Assembly: GCF_007655135.1 (NCBI RefSeq)
Contig: NC_045127.1
Location: 16,649,699-16,713,698, forward strand
DNA: 64,000 nt
Direction: 5' to 3'
Source: Punica granatum
Lineage: Eukaryota > Streptophyta > Magnoliopsida > Myrtales > Lythraceae
How positions within the stretch are numbered: position 1 is the stretch's first letter; every line of letters starts with the position of its first letter. The notes beneath the pieces were generated by a model. The model was not told the origin of the DNA. It saw only the letters and a list, made by a program, of their open reading frames with translations, and did not search any database. Of this stretch, positions 1 through 11,164 are shown in pieces. Position numbers and translations under genes: made by a program.

Positions 1-123
1 CAATTTGCAGATAATCAAACTTACTCCGGTATAATCTGATGGATTAACAGCAAAAACAGATGACTGGTCAACTCCGACAGCCTCAATGCTGCCCTTTCCC
101 AACGATTCTTCACCTTTCTCCAT
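1..123 (-). CDS. Start of a copia-like gag ORF (partial, runs off the window)
   Basis: An ATG at 123-121 opens a minus-strand frame that stays open for 41 codons to the window edge. The peptide ends NPSDYTGVSLIICKL, which resembles the start of plant Ty1/copia gag proteins, where an N-P-x(n)-L-x-G/N-Y pattern precedes the UBN2 domain. It lies about 70 bases downstream (minus sense) of a tRNA-Met-like primer site and a putative LTR, the expected order. The call rests mainly on this context; too little protein is visible to assign a lineage. Confidence 0.4.
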   Translation of the reverse strand, partial: MEKGEESLGKGSIEAVGVDQSSVFAVNPSDYTGVSLIICKL

Positions 124-190
124 CTCTACCAACACTCACAAGCGACAACAGTTACCCTAGACAAGGTATAACCCGAACCCAGAACTGTAG

Positions 191-203
191 TGCTCTGATG
201 CCA
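191..203 (-). other. Putative primer binding site, tRNA-Met type
   Basis: The minus strand reads TGGCATCAGAGCA, one mismatch from the common plant retroelement site TGGTATCAGAGC that pairs with initiator tRNA-Met. It abuts the putative LTR end at 204. Confidence 0.45.
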
Positions 204-413
204 TGATAATTTGTCAAATTAAAAGTTCAAATTTTTTATTATTCTGAACCTGTACATATAGTGCTGGTGTACAAAGTAAAAGAAGAAAGATATATCTTTT
301 GCCTAATTTACAAGTAACTAATAAGGCTAGCCATAAATATATATGATACAATATATCTCCGCTAATCTTGGCAATATATCTGTGATATATCCTGTAATAG
401 ATCAAAACCCACA
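204..413 (-). repeat. Putative short copia LTR
   Basis: In minus sense this would begin TGTGGG at 413 and end TTATCA at 204, right before the primer-like site. The interior is A/T rich with several TATAT motifs. No second LTR is in the window, so the outer boundary at 413 is inferred only from the TG/CA convention. Confidence 0.33.
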
Positions 414-3067
414 TGCAGAAAAGAAATTCGGAGCCGACCCGAATGATGAAAATGCTTCCTCTGCCTCAGAAAATGCGGGGTATCTTTCAGCTGAAAGATG
501 TGAAATTGGGTGAGGGAGGGACCAGAGAGGAGGAGGAGAACATATTCGACCGAGGAAGGGAAAAAAGCAGGGAACTTTGCTTTGCTTTGGCTTTGGCTTT
601 GGCTTTGGTGTGCTCTACCGTCTGCTCTACTTTCGCTTACTTGGATCTCCCTAAAAAGATCATCTTTTCTTCTTCCTCCCTTTGTGACAAAGTGCAGGAC
701 GAGCGTTAAAAATTTGGATAAATTTAGACAACACCATTATAATTAGTAAAATGATCATCGATACGTACTCTTTTAAAAATTAATCACACACCATTACTCC
801 TTTCGCTCACGTGACATTATAAGAATATTCTCTTTGCCACTTAAAAATATGTCACGGAATTGCACAAATCGACCCATTAGTTAATTTCTTTACCGAAATT
901 AAATTTGATCCGATTTAAGGAAAAAAAAAAAGTAAAAATCAGCAAAAAGAGAATTGATATGCGATTAATTTTAAAAAGAGAAAATGTCGGTTGATATTTT
1001 ACAAATTATAATGGTTTTTACCCTAAAATTTTTGGCAGGACTACTTCGGATAGGTCTAAGAATAAAATATTTTATTAGAAAGGACAGGTTCCAATATATT
1101 AATTTAATCTAATTTAAGCTGCACAAAATTCCGTCACCTCGAAGTTGTATGAGTTTTACATGAAATTCCACCTACAAGACTAACGACTTCTAGTACACAT
1201 AAAGAATTTGGCCAAGAAAAATTTTGGAAAAGTATAATATGTTCAATCGAGATGATTCGGCTCTTACAAAATAAGGGTTTTAGATTGAACCAGTTGCAAC
1301 TGCAGGGTCCAATTTGAGATAATAGTGAAATTACAAGCGGCAGTTTGAAATTAACCAATTGAGTGGCCTTACTGCCTAGGTATATTTCTTCCATCAAATA
1401 ATCTTATTATTAAATGTCTTGCCCTTTTGGATGAGGACCTGCTGACAACTCTAAGCGCACACTGAAAAAAGATAATTAGATTTGCAATGTCCTTTTATAG
1501 ATTTGACAAATTTTTCTTTTATTTTCTTTTATGTTTTTGCCAAGTGACAAATTTTTCTTTTAAGATATACATACATATGATTCTTTTTTTTTTCTTGATA
1601 ATAAACCAATGTCCATTGACGATAAAAACAAATACAATGAGAAAATGTCCAAGAAGATACATTACAGAACTCAAAAAAACAGCAAATCCACCTAGATCGT
1701 TACAAATGAAGATATAAGTAATCGAAACACATCAAAAAATCATAAATACAATTATAGAGATCAATCATATTGTTGTAGTTCGTTTTCAACTTCTTGCGAC
1801 TAAACTCTATATGAATTTTATTGAAGATTGGAAAGCATAGTATAACGCAATCCATATAGAGACCGCTACACAATAAAGCTAAGCATAGAGGAGTCTTAGA
1901 CCGGTACTCAACGCATGAGTCTTTCACGGATTATACCTCTAGACTAATACAATCAACCAAATCCTAAAAGTTCAATACCTTGACATTCAAATCAATTCGG
2001 TTAGATTCCTATGATCGGTTCAAACTAGTGCAATCTAACTAATATAAAACTAGCCAGACCATCAAATCATAATTACTTAGCTTCCTTAATTGGTTCAAAC
2101 CAGTAAATGCCATAGGGGGTCAAAACCTACACATACTAACAAAAAGGCGAAGCCACAGAAGACCAGATTTGCAGGCGATTGGTATGATAGACTAGTCAGG
2201 AGTATAACCCTTGCAGTGGAGGGTGGGGATTCCATCGCATGGGGGAGGCGGTTGTCCACAGAGAAGAAGTCGTCGTCTAAGAGGGGACGGAGTTGGACCG
2301 AGACGGATATGCAAGGAGTACGCTGCCATTGCGCAGCAGGTCGGCTCTCGGGTCGAGGAAGTCTAATATGTCAAGTTGAGAGGCGAGTCTAGTCAACCAA
2401 GTCGATTCAACCGAGAACAGGTCCTGGCACTTCGGGTCTGGTCGAATCCTGGCAATCTGGGCCAACTTGATCAAAGGCGACGCCTCTTCAGCCACAATCG
2501 TCGATGATCGGAATCGAAGGCTTGCTTTTCTCTCCACTACAAATCTGCTCGGAGATGGAGAAGGGATGACCTCGGCGGGGAACGAGAGACTACTTCATCA
2601 GGGGACACCTCTTTGCATCGCCAAAAACGAAAAGGAGGAGGAGGAGGGTCGCTGCGACCTTTGAGACTCCTTCGAGCACACTCTCAATGTCGGATCTAAG
2701 CGCTGAGACATCTGGAAAGCCTCCTGCTCCGAGGACAACCGGTAGTGAACAGCTAAAGAGGTTGAGCCTCCGTCATGACCAAGCTAATGAAGCCCGCCAT
2801 AAATGTCTCTGCGAAATGGCATCATGGACCACGACAAGCTAAGACAGTGAAGCTCATGGAGGTGCTCCGTGAAGGGCCGCCTTAACCGAAGCTGAGTCAA
2901 TGAAGCTTGAAATGCCTGTCTGCCACAAGTCACCGCGACTAAGACACTGACGCCGATGACCCGGGCTGAGGCATTGAGGCGCCGTACTTCCCTTAGTTAT
3001 TTGGTAGGTGTAAAGAGTTGGGAAGAGAGGTAATGAGAGAAACCACCGAGAACGGAGACAACCGATG
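414..3067. other. Intergenic; no gene recognised
   Basis: No convincing coding region. At about 577-610 there is a short CTTTGG tandem repeat inside an otherwise unremarkable 98-codon frame. 790-2090 is A/T rich. 2200-3000 is distinctly G/C richer and contains short frames without recognisable motifs, plus a loosely repeated phrase of the type GCTGAG-n-CAATGAAGC near 2780-2990. It may be a decayed mobile element, but no termini were found. Confidence 0.5.
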
Positions 3068-3068
3068 G

Positions 3069-3090
3069 ATATATATATATATATATATAT
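3069..3090. repeat. (TA)n microsatellite
   Basis: About eleven AT dinucleotides in a row, at the left edge of the ~1 kb duplicated repeat. Confidence 0.9.
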
Positions 3091-4068
3091 GCTTCATTAA
3101 TTTTATCGAGAATATCAAAATTTTTATATCAATTTCTATAAGCTACGCTCTTCTGTTAATTTTCTTTTAATTATTTTGCAGTAAGTAGGAGATTTAAATA
3201 CATTAATTGCATTTTTTCAAATTTTTAATTTTTCTTTTTCAATATTTTTTAATTTTTCTTTCAACTATTTCTTATGCACCCAAGTAAATTTTAGTTATAT
3301 AAAGATTATTATAAGTAGAAATTTTGTTCTTATCATTCTGTTCGTGAAAATTCTAGGATACCATAAAACTAAATAATTAATTTTACAACAGATAATATAG
3401 TGTAAATGGTATACGTTTTCGTCTTCGAACCAATGAGTTTTAGGTCACATTCTCGCTAATGCGCTAATGGACTATCCATGACCCTTCATTTAGCTTTTGT
3501 TATGGATGTGGAAAATCTGGCCATGAGCCTCATGCATTCCACGAGCTCAGCACGAATGCCTACAAGAAGGGGAGATCGACCTCTCCAATGCATAAAAGAG
3601 AAGGAATTCAGACCATACACCATTTGCTTTGATGCTGAGCTGAGATGTCCTGCTGAGCCCATTACACCCTCTTCCTTTCAATATATGATCTACACCCACC
3701 TAAAAATGTGCTCGTCCAATTTGAACGAAACCTGGAAGTAATACACATCAGATAATGCCCCTGATTTCATCAGCAATATGAACAGATAATTCGTCAAACA
3801 TGCACCCACTGAAGCGGAATTAAGCAAATCGTCGTCGACGGAATGATGAAGAGATGCTTTTTATGTCATTCTCACTGAAACCATTGAAGGAACACAGGTA
3901 AAGACACGAGAAATGTAGCCCTTATTGTGTTATAGAGTTCCCGACCCAAACAAATGACTCGTAGGTGCTTCTACTCCTACATCATTACCTGTACAGAAAG
4001 ATGTACAGAAAGAAAAATGTGACATCACCCGATGTGGCTAGTGGTTAGAGATCCTATGCCAAAGATCT
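3088..4068 (+). repeat. Dispersed ~1 kb repeat, copy 1
   Basis: Closely similar, base for base over long stretches, to 8155-9300 in the same orientation. Both start in a TATATATGCTTCATTAATTT context and end just after ATCCTATGCCAAAGA. Copy 2 has about 175 extra bases (8222-8396) that copy 1 lacks. The two copies bracket the POLYCHOME-family gene. The right part carries a zinc-knuckle remnant. The end near 4034-4050 reads GTGGCTAGTGGTTAGAG, resembling a pol III A box, but no matching B box was found. Confidence 0.85.
3483..3632 (+). pseudogene. CCHC-type zinc-knuckle fragment (LINE ORF1/DUF4283-like)
   Basis: This frame reads PSFSFCYGCGKSGHEP, matching the Cys-x2-Cys-x4-His core of the zinc knuckle that follows DUF4283 in proteins encoded near plant LINEs. 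The fourth ligand, normally Cys, is absent: the residues after the His are Glu-Pro-His-Ala. The frame stops at 3630-3632 after 49 codons. A nearly identical fragment is in repeat copy 2 (about 8722-8871). A different, longer open frame over the same bases is a shadow. Confidence 0.5.
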
Positions 4069-4249
4069 TTAGTAAGTTTGCGTCACTGGGCCAAAAGTAT
4101 CGATCTACCTAACGAGACCTTCCACTAGTCATTATGAGGGCAAGCAATCATCAATCAAAGAACAAAAGGTGAAAAGAGCAGAAATGCAGGATCAGCTAGA
4201 GACTGATCAAAAATGGATACAGGCACTGGCTCTTGTGTGGGGATTTTCA

Positions 4250-6308
4250 TTAGCGCATCGAGAGCAAAATGCGGACTTTCCTCTCTCGCTCCGCCTTCTT
4301 AGCGGCCCGTGTCCTCTTAAGTTTCTTCAGCTTATCCATAACCTTCTTCTGCACAGTTTCGATTTGGTTCAGTAGCTTCTTCTGTGGAGCAAGGGACTCA
4401 CAGTCGTCACTCGCAACAGGCTTGTCGGTGAGCTCAGAGACACTACCGACAGAGCACTCAGAGTTGTCACTTGCTACCGGCTGGTCAGCTGTCTCAGCCA
4501 GTATCTTCGAGACATTAACGACGGTAGGAGGGCCATTGTCGCTTGCAGCAGGCTTGTCGGTGTCCACTGATGGGCTGGGAGTAACTAGAGAAGGCTCGTG
4601 CTCGAGGGGAGCACCTGATAGCTGCAGACGACTTGCAAGGAACTTGGAGTCATCACTGGCAATGGGCTGGTCAGTGACGTCAACAGAACACTCAGAGTTG
4701 TCACTTGCCACTGGATGGTTGGCTACGTCATGCAGTATCTTCGAGACGTTACCAATGGGAGGAGGGCAGTTGTCACTTGCGAGTGGGTTGTCGGTGCCTA
4801 CTGAAGGTGAAGAGCTGGGAGTAACTAGAGAAGGCTCATGCTCAAGGGGAGCACCTGACAGCTGCAAAGACGGATTGAGAGGACTTGACCCCGGCAGTAG
4901 CAGGCTATCAGCTTCATGGACTTGAGCCTCTGCAAGGCGAGCTCTTCTCCTTGCGAATGCCTGAAATTAGATCAGAACAGCTACTAAATACACATAGCTA
5001 GAGAAGAGAAATAGAATGAATTGAAAAGAATCCTCTTTCTGGGTGGGGGGAAGAAGTCCGTAAATGTTGAAATAGTTGCAACTTGTATACGACACTGATA
5101 TTGTCCGAAAACTTCCTCGTTGACAGGAAAATACTGGTAGCATGAAACATCTCCACTAATGAAAATGTTTTCAAAACCATATATGTATCTTGACTATCAG
5201 AACCGGTGCATCTGAAAAATCGATGTTACTTATCAATCAAAGACAAAGAAGTATTCATCTGCAAGCATTTTTCCTCAAGCTAATATCATCAGCAAATTCC
5301 CCTCGTCAATGAGGATATTTGACAGTGACGGGCAGTAATGGGATCAAGTAGGGGAATCATCGAGCTAGAGATCACTGAACAAAAGTTAACGGAAATTCAA
5401 TGGCAAGCAGCACAGGAATTCATTCATTACGCAGCAAAACCTAAGCAGTGAGGAGCAAAAATTTCAAAAGCTACAATCAAGATTCTACGTGGGGAACAGT
5501 ATCAGATGCTTTCGTTAAATCAGTAGTACCATACCAAGAGAAATCGAGTAAAACCGGCCAATTCTACCAGATTGCTGATTAATGAATGAAGTCAGTGCCT
5601 CAATATCGACAAAAGCAGAATACTACTTAATAATCCGGAAGCGATCCATCCCATTAATTTAAATCGGCACCTCGATCAAAGGTTCTTCTGAATTTCCTAT
5701 TTTTGACCGCGATCGACAGAGAAGGGACCAGTTCAAGTAGCTGACGAGCTCCTCCGTTTCAACGCTATCAATCACCTACCCGAAACTACAGTCCAGAGAT
5801 ATGGGAAATCTATCAATGAACAGGCACATACGAATCAGGCAGCAGATCAATCGAAACCGACTCAGCTTTTTCCGTATAAAACCCTAACCCAGAACCACAT
5901 CTCGAGCACAGGGGATCAAAAGAGTTAAAAAAATCAAGGGAGGAAAAAAAAAAAAAAAACGGGTGTGAACGACTCTGTTGTGGCAAAGAGAGGTCTAAAA
6001 AGGTTTTTGACTTTGTATGTAATTACCCTCGAGATGAGAGTGATATCACTCAAGGGAGTCCTTAGGTACCAAGATGGCAATGTGCTACTCGGGGGACGTT
6101 CCCTTCCCCGCCCTCGAGGCACACTGGATGCTCTTGGCGATCCAACACGGAGCCATCCCCCTGCCCTCAAGAACTCCGGAGTCGTCTGCTGGATCGGAGA
6201 CTCGAAGAGACTGTCCCCTTCATTCCGAGGGATACCGAGGGAACGCCTAAGGGCAAATTCGGCTGCTGGGTCTACTGGTCGCACTAGTCTGTCCCTTGAC
6301 ACCGACAT
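4250..6308 (-). CDS. PYM: POLYCHOME/UVI4-OSD1 family APC/C regulator, two coding exons
   Basis: The plant-specific family members UVI4/POLYCHOME and OSD1/GIG1 are nuclear inhibitors of the anaphase-promoting complex that control endoreduplication and meiotic divisions. Exon 1 is 6308-6027 (94 codons), with donor GTAATT at 6026. Exon 2 is 4960-4250 (236 codons plus TAA), with acceptor CAG at 4963-4961. The intron is 1,066 bp, phase 0, and the product is 330 aa. Exon 1 has the family N-terminus SRDRLVRPVDPAAEFALRR (4-22) and the signature STLPSWYLRTPLSDIT (75-90), with an RxxL degron-like RTPL at 83-86. Exon 2 opens AFARRRARLAE, continuing the signature as in the family, and ends with a basic helix (KKAERER) and the conserved Met-Arg tail, SMR. 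The protein is longer than usual (Arabidopsis members are roughly 240-270 aa) because about 80 residues of exon 2 are tandemly duplicated. A poly-A tract lies in the intron near 5942-5960. The gene appears intact; whether it is UVI4- or OSD1-like is not resolved. Confidence 0.9.
4386..4865 (-). repeat. In-frame 240-bp tandem duplication inside PYM exon 2
   Basis: Two units, 4865-4626 and 4625-4386, are exactly 240 bp (80 codons) apart. Each starts at LQLSGAPLEHEPSLVTPS and carries VNVSKIL or GNVSKIL, a VASDNSECSV block and an ASDD block. The inverted copy at 14.7-15.4 kb also has both units, so the internal duplication predates the gene duplication. Confidence 0.9.
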
Positions 6309-6660
6309 TCTTTAGAAATTCCACCGATACACCAGGAGGAGCAGAAAGAAACATCAGAAGCTTAGAGAGAGTGAAAAACCAAGACCGGTAAATCAAGCGA
6401 TGGAAACCCATGATGAAATCAAAGCAGGGAAGTGAAATGGGCAAATGGGTTCGCATGTTTGGAGTGATTCCAGCAAAAGCCAACTGAGACGACAATTGAA
6501 AAGGATCGGAGACATTTGCCTTACCTTGGCAATTTTCTGTCGGAGCTGAGGGTTGTTTCTCGGGTGCAGCTGAGATGGGTTCGTTCGTCCGGGTGATTTG
6601 TGAATCTGAATGAAATTGGAGGAGAGGACTAAGAAGAGAAGGAAGTGTTGTTTTCAAATC
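6309..6660 (-). promoter_or_regulatory. 5' UTR with its own intron, and promoter-proximal region of the PYM gene
   Basis: Upstream of the ATG, the minus strand shows a plausible leader exon ending CCAAG at 6525, a donor GTAAGG (6524-6519) and an acceptor TTCTAAAG ending at 6310, so that one base precedes the ATG in the second exon. The leader intron would be 215 bp. The leader is C/T rich (TTCTCTTCTTAGTCC), as is typical for plant 5' UTRs. The transcription start is not defined. Confidence 0.55.
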
Positions 6661-7118
6661 AAAAGTTTGGGCGGCATAATTTTGATTCGAAATTCAAAAT
6701 CACTCCTTTGGGCGAGGTCCCTAATTATAATAACAATAATAATAATAATATAAAAATATATAATTATATATAGAGTTTGATGTATTCTACATTTATCGAT
6801 AATTTTAAAATTACTATCTGTGTTTAAGAAAACTTATATATTTTCTTAGCTATTTGCAATAATTACAAATATATTCTCTTTTTGTTTACTTTGTCTGTTG
6901 AGTTTTATCTCAAAAGAACATAACCTTTTTCATTACAAGTATTAGAGCTCGAAAGAAAAAAAGGAGTTCGATTTTTGTCAAGTGCAAATTCTTAGAAGCT
7001 GTCCCCAAAAAAAATAATCTTAGAAACAATTTTATTATTGAAAAGCAGGAAACTGCTAGGAGTATATCTTTCGTGACAAATATTACAACTTAAAAAATAT
7101 TACCCTAAAAGTCTAATA
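6661..7118. other. A/T-rich upstream region, no feature recognised
   Basis: Contains an AAT trinucleotide run near 6729-6750 and A/T-rich sequence. No ORF or transposon ends were seen. Confidence 0.6.
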
Positions 7119-7390
7119 GTGTGTTTGGTTTTAGAATTAAGTTGAGTTCAGTTGAGTTTTGATTTTAATTGGGTTGTAATGATTGTATTGTTGAATTATG
7201 AGAAAAAGTGTGAAAATATAATGAATAGTTGAGGGAATTTAGCATTACAAATTAAATTGAATATAATGGAGTTGTATGTGGGTTTATGTATGGGGCTCAC
7301 CTCTTTGACTTTGAATATTTGATTTTTATTGTGTAGTGAATAGAGTTAAAGTTATAGTTAAAATCTTAAAATTTAATTGCGAAACCAAAT
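7119..7390 (+). mobile_element. Tourist-like MITE
   Basis: Begins GTGTTTGGTTTTAGAATTAA and ends AATTGCGAAACCAAAT; the ends are inverted (TTTGGTTT/AAACCAAA). The body is closely similar to 15562-15795 (shared AATGAATAGTTGAG, GTGGGTTTATGTATGGG and GAATAGAGTTAAAGTTA). A clean target duplication could not be fixed for this copy. Confidence 0.7.
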
Positions 7391-7449
7391 GGAGAGACTC
7401 CCGCTCTATGATATCCCCGATTGCTAATCTGACAACAAACTACTCTTTG

Positions 7450-7612
7450 CAAAACCAAATGAGAGAGATGAAGTGAAATTAAATAAATAAATTGTTGAGG
7501 TATGCCTCGTATTCAGATTCGAAGACCCGAAAATGATAACGAAGCTCGATCGAAGAAAAGGAAGCAATCAGCAAATCATGCCATGGCGAAAATGCTAATG
7601 TGCCACGACATG
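7450..7612 (+). repeat. Copia LTR remnant with flank, inverted match to 14.5-14.67 kb
   Basis: The flank AAATTAAATAAATAAAT followed by TGTTGAGGTATG is shared, inverted, with 14667-14500. From 7498 the sequence matches the start of the LTR at 13945-14620 for about 115 bases and then breaks off. So an LTR was inserted here before the region was duplicated in inverted orientation. Confidence 0.75.
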
Positions 7613-8154
7613 GAGTACTGGTTTCTAAAATCTATCTCATAATTTAAAAATTAACCAGAAAGACCCATGATTTATATCTAATTCCAAATCTATCATGGCA
7701 TTAATTTCTCTATCAACATTTAACGGTGTTGCTGACATGCAACGTAAGTGGGTCCATCTTTGCCATTGTGGCCCTTTGCCTCGGGATAGATTTGAGAAAA
7801 AAAAATTAAAACCACGACATGATAGAATTGGAACAAGATGTATGCCATAGTCATTTTTGGTAATTTTTAAAGCATGTGATAGATTTGAGAAACCGGTGAT
7901 ACCATGAGATATTTGACATAATAACCTCTTTTTTTAATTTATATAATCTTCTTTCTTGAGTAAGTGTATATATTGTTATTGTTCTATATAATGAGACATA
8001 TATATATATATATTTATAAATATATACTCACTCTATTTTGTATATTTACTTTTTATATATTTCTTATTGTTTTAGAATTTATTAAAGGGTAATACGCTAA
8101 ATTTTTCTTTTCAATATACACGTACATACATATATGTTTAGTTTTTATGATAAA
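7613..8154. other. Intergenic, A/T rich, nothing recognised
   Basis: Contains tracts such as (TA)n near 7997-8015. No ORF or element termini could be supported. Confidence 0.6.
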
Positions 8155-9300
8155 TTATATATATGCTTCATTAATTTTCTCAAGAATATCAAAATTTTTA
8201 TATCAATTTCTATAAGCTAGGCTAAATTTTATTAATGTCATGTTAAGTTAATTGTTTACATACATTTATCGCTTATATATAATTAAAAAATTAAAAAATA
8301 AATTCTCTTAATTATATTTAGTAAGAGATTTAGGTACATTTAATTGTATTTATTAAATATTTTTAATTGTTATTCTTTGTTTTAAAATTTTTTCCATATT
8401 CTGTTAATTTTCTTTTAATTATTTTGCAGTTAGTAGGAGATTTAGATACATTAATTGCATTTTTAAAAAATTTTAATTTTTCTTTTTCAATATTTTTTAA
8501 TTTTTCTTTCAACCATTTCTTATGCACCCAAGTAAATTTTAGTTATATAAAGATTATTATAAGTAGAAATTATGTTCTTATCATTCTGTTCATGAAAATT
8601 TCAGGATACCATAAAACCAAATAATTAATTTTACAACAGATAATATAGTGTAAATGGTATACGTTTTCGTCTTCGAACCAATGAGTTTTAAGTCACATTC
8701 TCGCTAATGGACTATCCATGACCCTTCATTTAGCTTTTGTTACGGATGTGGAAAATCTGGCCATGAGCCTCATGCATTCCATGAGCTCAGCACAAATGCC
8801 TACAAGAAGGGGAGATCGACCTCTCCAATGCATAAAAGAGAGGGAATTCAGACCATACACCATTTGCTTTGATGCTGAGCTGAGATGTCCTGCCGAGCCC
8901 ATTACACCCTCTTCCTTTCAATATATGATCTGCACCCACCTAAAAATGTGCTCGTCCAATTTGAACGAAACTTAGAAGTAATACACATCAGATAATGCCC
9001 CTGATTTCATCAGCAATATGAACAGATAATTCGTCAAACATGCACCCACCGAAGTGGCATTAAGCAAATCGTAGTCGACGGAATGATGAAGAGATGCTTT
9101 TTATGTCATTCTCATCGAAACCTTTGAAGGAACACAGGTAAAGACTCGAAAAATGTAGCCCTTATTGTGTTACGCAGAGTTCCCGACCCCAACAAATGAC
9201 TCCTTGGTTGCTTCTGCTCCTACATCATTACATGTACAGAAAGAAAAATGTGACATCACCCGATGTGGCTAGTGGTTAGAGATCCTATGCCAAAGACCTT
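8155..9300 (+). repeat. Dispersed ~1 kb repeat, copy 2
   Basis: Direct-orientation partner of 3088-4068, with an extra ~175-bp A/T-rich segment at 8222-8396. It carries the same zinc-knuckle remnant (FCYGCGKSGHEP) at about 8722-8871. Small substitutions separate the copies, so the duplication is not brand new. Confidence 0.85.
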
Positions 9301-9702
9301 TTAATAGTTCAGATTCTGAGCTACATTTTCAAATCAACTGCCATCTCTAGTGCATGATCTCCAAACGCGTGCATTTTATGAGTACGCATAATCCCAAAGG
9401 TTTAAAATTATAATTATGGGCCTGGCCTAATGAATTGAAATACAGATATACAAAACATGGGCCTAGACTATATTATTTAAAAAAATGATAAAGGTCCAAT
9501 ACATTACGAATTACAAGGAAGAATCTGAACTACTATCATCAGAGTCTACCCATTCTCTACATATTCTCACATCTGAGGAGGCAAGAATGTCATCCACTGT
9601 GTTGGACAGACTAGCCACCATTCTATCAAAGTTCTCAGCGAGAGTCACTGTAAATCTTCGGTTTCTTTGGTAGCTATTCTCCAGCAAAGTCAAATCCTTA
9701 GA

Positions 9703-11164
9703 CTACGTTTAGTTTGCTGGAATGGAATTGATACAGAATAGAATAGACATGAAATAAAATAAAAATTCTGATGAAAATTTTTTATTTGGTTGAAAGGAAT
9801 AACAAAACTGAGAATTATAATTCCGATATTTAGTTGGTTGAAATAAGAATTGGAAATAACAGAAATAGGATAAAAAGACATAAATGCCATTCATATTAAA
9901 TCTAATGGGTTTTATAGGATAAATAAATAACTTTAATAATAATTTTCATAATAAATAAAAAATAAACATTTTAAATAATTTAAAAGTAAATAATTTTTAA
10001 AAATTAATTATTTAAATTAAATTACTGAAAATTGTGCTAATTAATATAATTAATTATTTTAATTAAAAATAATAAAATTATTAATATTTAATTTTTTTAT
10101 TAATAATGAATTAAAAATATTATTTTTATTAATTGTAATTATTAGAAATTACTATTTTAATAAAGTAATAAGCATAATTATCCAAAGAATTAATAAAAAA
10201 ATTCTTAATAAAAACATATTCTTTCATTTTCTCTTTTTTTAAAATAAAATTTTAATATTTTATTTTAAGTAATAAGCATAATTATCCAAAGAATTAATAA
10301 AAAATTCTTAATAAAAACATATTCTCTCATTATATTAAATAATATAAAATAAAATATTAAATTTTTATTTTAAAAAAAGAGAAAATGAAAGAAGCTACTG
10401 TTCATCTTCTTCTCAAAGAAGATGAACAGTTCGTCTTCTTCGTGAGAGGTGGAGTCAAGCTGCAGGCACTCAACAACATCGCCACTTGAGCCGTATGCGG
10501 GGGATCTTGCACGGATTGGGAAAAAAATAGAAATAGATGGCCAACTACATGAAAGGTGCCTGCCTTTTTAGCGGAAGATGCAGCGATAGCAGGATTAACC
10601 AATGTTGTGCCCCCTTCCTCCAAAAGTATTCCGGCACTTGTCTCGTTGAGTGGACACAAAAGACTGCTCAAACCAGAGTACACAGCTTCTGCACTTCGAT
10701 CCCGACCCCTACTCCTCTAATGGCGACCTCCGACGCCGCCTCTCGTTCCTCTCCCTCAAGCTCCAGGCCCTCCCTCTCCACCTCCGCCACGGCTACAACC
10801 TCCTCGGTCACCATAGACGAATCGACACTGGATGCGAGGGGAATCGAAGGATGATGCCGCGATTGCTCTGCTGGAGTTTCGGATGGTTCTACCGATGTCG
10901 AGTTTTAGCAGGAAATAAAGAGGTTGGCATGCATTTGTAATTAGTGAAAGAAGTTTAGGGTATTTTTGCCCTTTCGCGTTCATTTCCGAGTGGGGAAATG
11001 CTAATCCGGACAGTCTTGGGAGGCACCGTTATTCCCCATGAAAGCCGGATAACTATTCCAGATCGGAATAGTTATTCCGCATTCCCTTCAACCGAACGTC
11101 AGGATACCTATTACGTACGAAATAGGTATTCCGTTCTCTATCAAAACCTGTGAACCAAACATGC
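9703..11164. mobile_element. Non-autonomous transposon-like insertion (hAT-like), with GC-rich internal segment
   Basis: The ends are imperfect inverted repeats (CTACGTTTAGTTTGCTGG versus GCATGTTTGGTTCACAGG read inward). They are flanked by CCTTAGA on both sides (9696-9702 and 11165-11171); an eighth base differs (T/C), fitting a decayed 8-bp hAT-type duplication. The interior is extremely A/T rich from 9890 to 10390, with a ~60-bp direct repeat (about 10165-10228 and 10266-10330). A G/C-rich stretch at 10400-10900 contains short frames that look gene-derived. It sits inside a decayed gene. Confidence 0.55.
10398..10429. repeat. Perfect 14-bp inverted repeat (hairpin)
   Basis: CTGTTCATCTTCTT, then a 4-base loop CTCA, then AAGAAGATGAACAG. 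It lies at the boundary between the A/T-rich and G/C-rich halves of the insertion. Confidence 0.9.

Noticed and set aside
413..746. Two overlapping frames with an Ala-Leu repeat
   Set aside because: The repeat comes from a CTTTGG microsatellite, and there are no domain motifs or convincing start context.
4034..4068. tRNA-like A box (GTGGCTAGTGGTTAGAG) at the end of the 1-kb repeat
   Set aside because: No B box or cloverleaf follows in either copy, so neither a tRNA gene nor a SINE is supported.
4269..4925. 218-codon plus-strand frame
   Set aside because: It is the antisense shadow of PYM exon 2, whose product, splice sites and family signature are clear.
5934..6020. Extension of PYM exon 1 frame to a Phe-rich tail
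   Set aside because: This is intron read-through into a poly-A tract. The donor at 6026 and the matching exon 2 start explain the true structure.
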